Assembly (NCBI RefSeq): GCF_024362785.1
Contig: NZ_CP093301.1
Coordinates: 2,542,001-2,606,000, forward strand
Source of the DNA: Evansella sp. LMS18
GTDB lineage: Bacteria; Bacillota; Bacilli; Bacillales; Salisediminibacteriaceae
DNA: 64,000 nt
Reading direction: 5' to 3'
A program made the translations under genes and the position numbers. Below, in pieces: positions 63,305 to 64,000 of this stretch (position 1 is the first letter of the stretch; each line of letters begins with the position of its first letter). The notes below the pieces were generated by a model. It did no database searches and was not told the DNA's origin. It saw nothing but the letters and a program-made list of their open reading frames with translations.

Positions 63305-64000
63305 GGTTAAGTTAGAAAGGGCGCACGGTGAATGCCTTGGCACTAGGAGCCGACGAAGGACGGGACGAACACCGATATGCTTCGGGGAGCTGTAAGTAAG
63401 CTTTGATCCGGAGATTTCCGAATGGGGGAACCCACTGCCTGTAATGAGGCAGTATCCATACCTGAATACATAGGGTATGAGAAGGCAGACCTGGGGAACT
63501 GAAACATCTTAGTACCCAGAGGAAGAGAAAGCAAATGCGATTTCCTGAGTAGCGGCGAGCGAAACGGAAACAGCCCAAACCAGAAGGCTTGCCTTCTGGG
63601 GTTGTAGGACACTCCATACGGAGTTACAAAGAAACAGCGTAGGTGAAGCGACCTGGAAAGGTCCGCGGGACAAGGTAACAGCCCTGTAGCCGAAACGTTG
63701 TTTCCTCCGGAGTGTATCCTGAGTACGGCGGGACACGTGAAACCCCGTCGGAATCCGGGAGGACCATCTCCCAAGGCTAAATACTCCCTAGTGACCGATA
63801 GTGAACCAGTACCGTGAGGGAAAGGTGAAAAGCACCCCGGGAGGGGAGTGAAAGAGATCCTGAAACCGTGTGCCTACAAGTAGTTGGAGCCCGTTCATGG
63901 GTGACAGCGTGCCTTTTGTAGAATGAACCGGCGAGTTACGATAACGTGCGAGGTTAAGTTGAAGAGACGGAGCCGCAGCGAAAGCGAGTCTGAACAGGGC
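63305..64000 (+). rRNA. 23S ribosomal RNA, 5' part
   Basis: Begins GGTTAAGTTAGAAAGGGCGC, typical of Bacillaceae 23S, and runs off the window. Confidence 0.97.

Overview
The window looks like chromosome of a low-GC, endospore-forming Bacillaceae bacterium that is probably salt- and alkali-adapted. The evidence is Bacillus-type 16S/23S genes, spore coat genes (cotX and a cotW-like gene), cmpA, the whole RsbR-S-T-U-V-W-SigB-RsbX stress module, SigX, and two compatible-solute uptake systems (a BCCT carrier and OpuA). Many exported proteins carry Asn/Glu-rich acidic linkers. Gene order from 43.4 to 59.9 kb (rhomboid, acpS, ydcC, alr, ndoAI/ndoA, rsbR to rsbX, tex, cmpA, sprT-like, tRNA genes) follows the Bacillus subtilis ydcA to ydcK region from memory. 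Two genes are extra at these positions: nnrD and a zinc alcohol dehydrogenase.

Layout. 0-6.5 kb: YraQ-type permease (cut by the window edge), a tiny Cys-rich protein, phosphoglucomutase, a 52-bp hairpin repeat array, a NERD-domain pseudogene, spore coat genes and a cold-shock gene. 6.6-13.4 kb: a two-gene CrcB/Fluc fluoride channel, a BCCT transporter with an unusual octapeptide-repeat tail, csaA, small secreted or membrane proteins, a DUF2628 protein and a lipoprotein. 13.5-21.2 kb: a MarR-RND efflux operon and a CadC-CadA metal efflux operon. In cadA the first Cys codon of the N-terminal CxxC motif is an in-frame TGA. 21.2-26.4 kb: a GerMN lipoprotein, OpuA (ATPase, permease, binding protein, all minus strand) and a divergent GbsR/OpcR-type regulator. 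27.2-31.1 kb: SigX and its anti-sigma factor, a Ser/Thr dehydratase and a YfhP-like membrane hydrolase. 31.6-37.2 kb: the arginine catabolic regulon (RocR, then rocA, rocD, rocF) with a textbook sigma-54 promoter. 37.6-43.2 kb: MgtE, a three-gene b(a)3-type cytochrome oxidase, and an FbpC-like ATPase behind a Fur-box-like site. 43.4-59.9 kb: the ydcA-ydcK/sigB region. 60.0-64.0 kb: eleven tRNA genes, then 16S and the start of 23S rRNA.

Intergenic space is rich in repeats. There are five separate tandem arrays, each just downstream of a gene 3' end and three of them directly after a rho-independent terminator. A MITE-like element (element A) occurs four times in long and short forms. A second dispersed element (element B) occurs four times; its hairpins are kept by compensating changes between copies, which suggests it works as folded RNA or DNA. 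The items most worth a second look are the TGA in cadA (with a hairpin downstream that formally fits bacterial SECIS rules), the 52-bp hairpin arrays, element B, and the BCCT octapeptide tail with its orphan copy.
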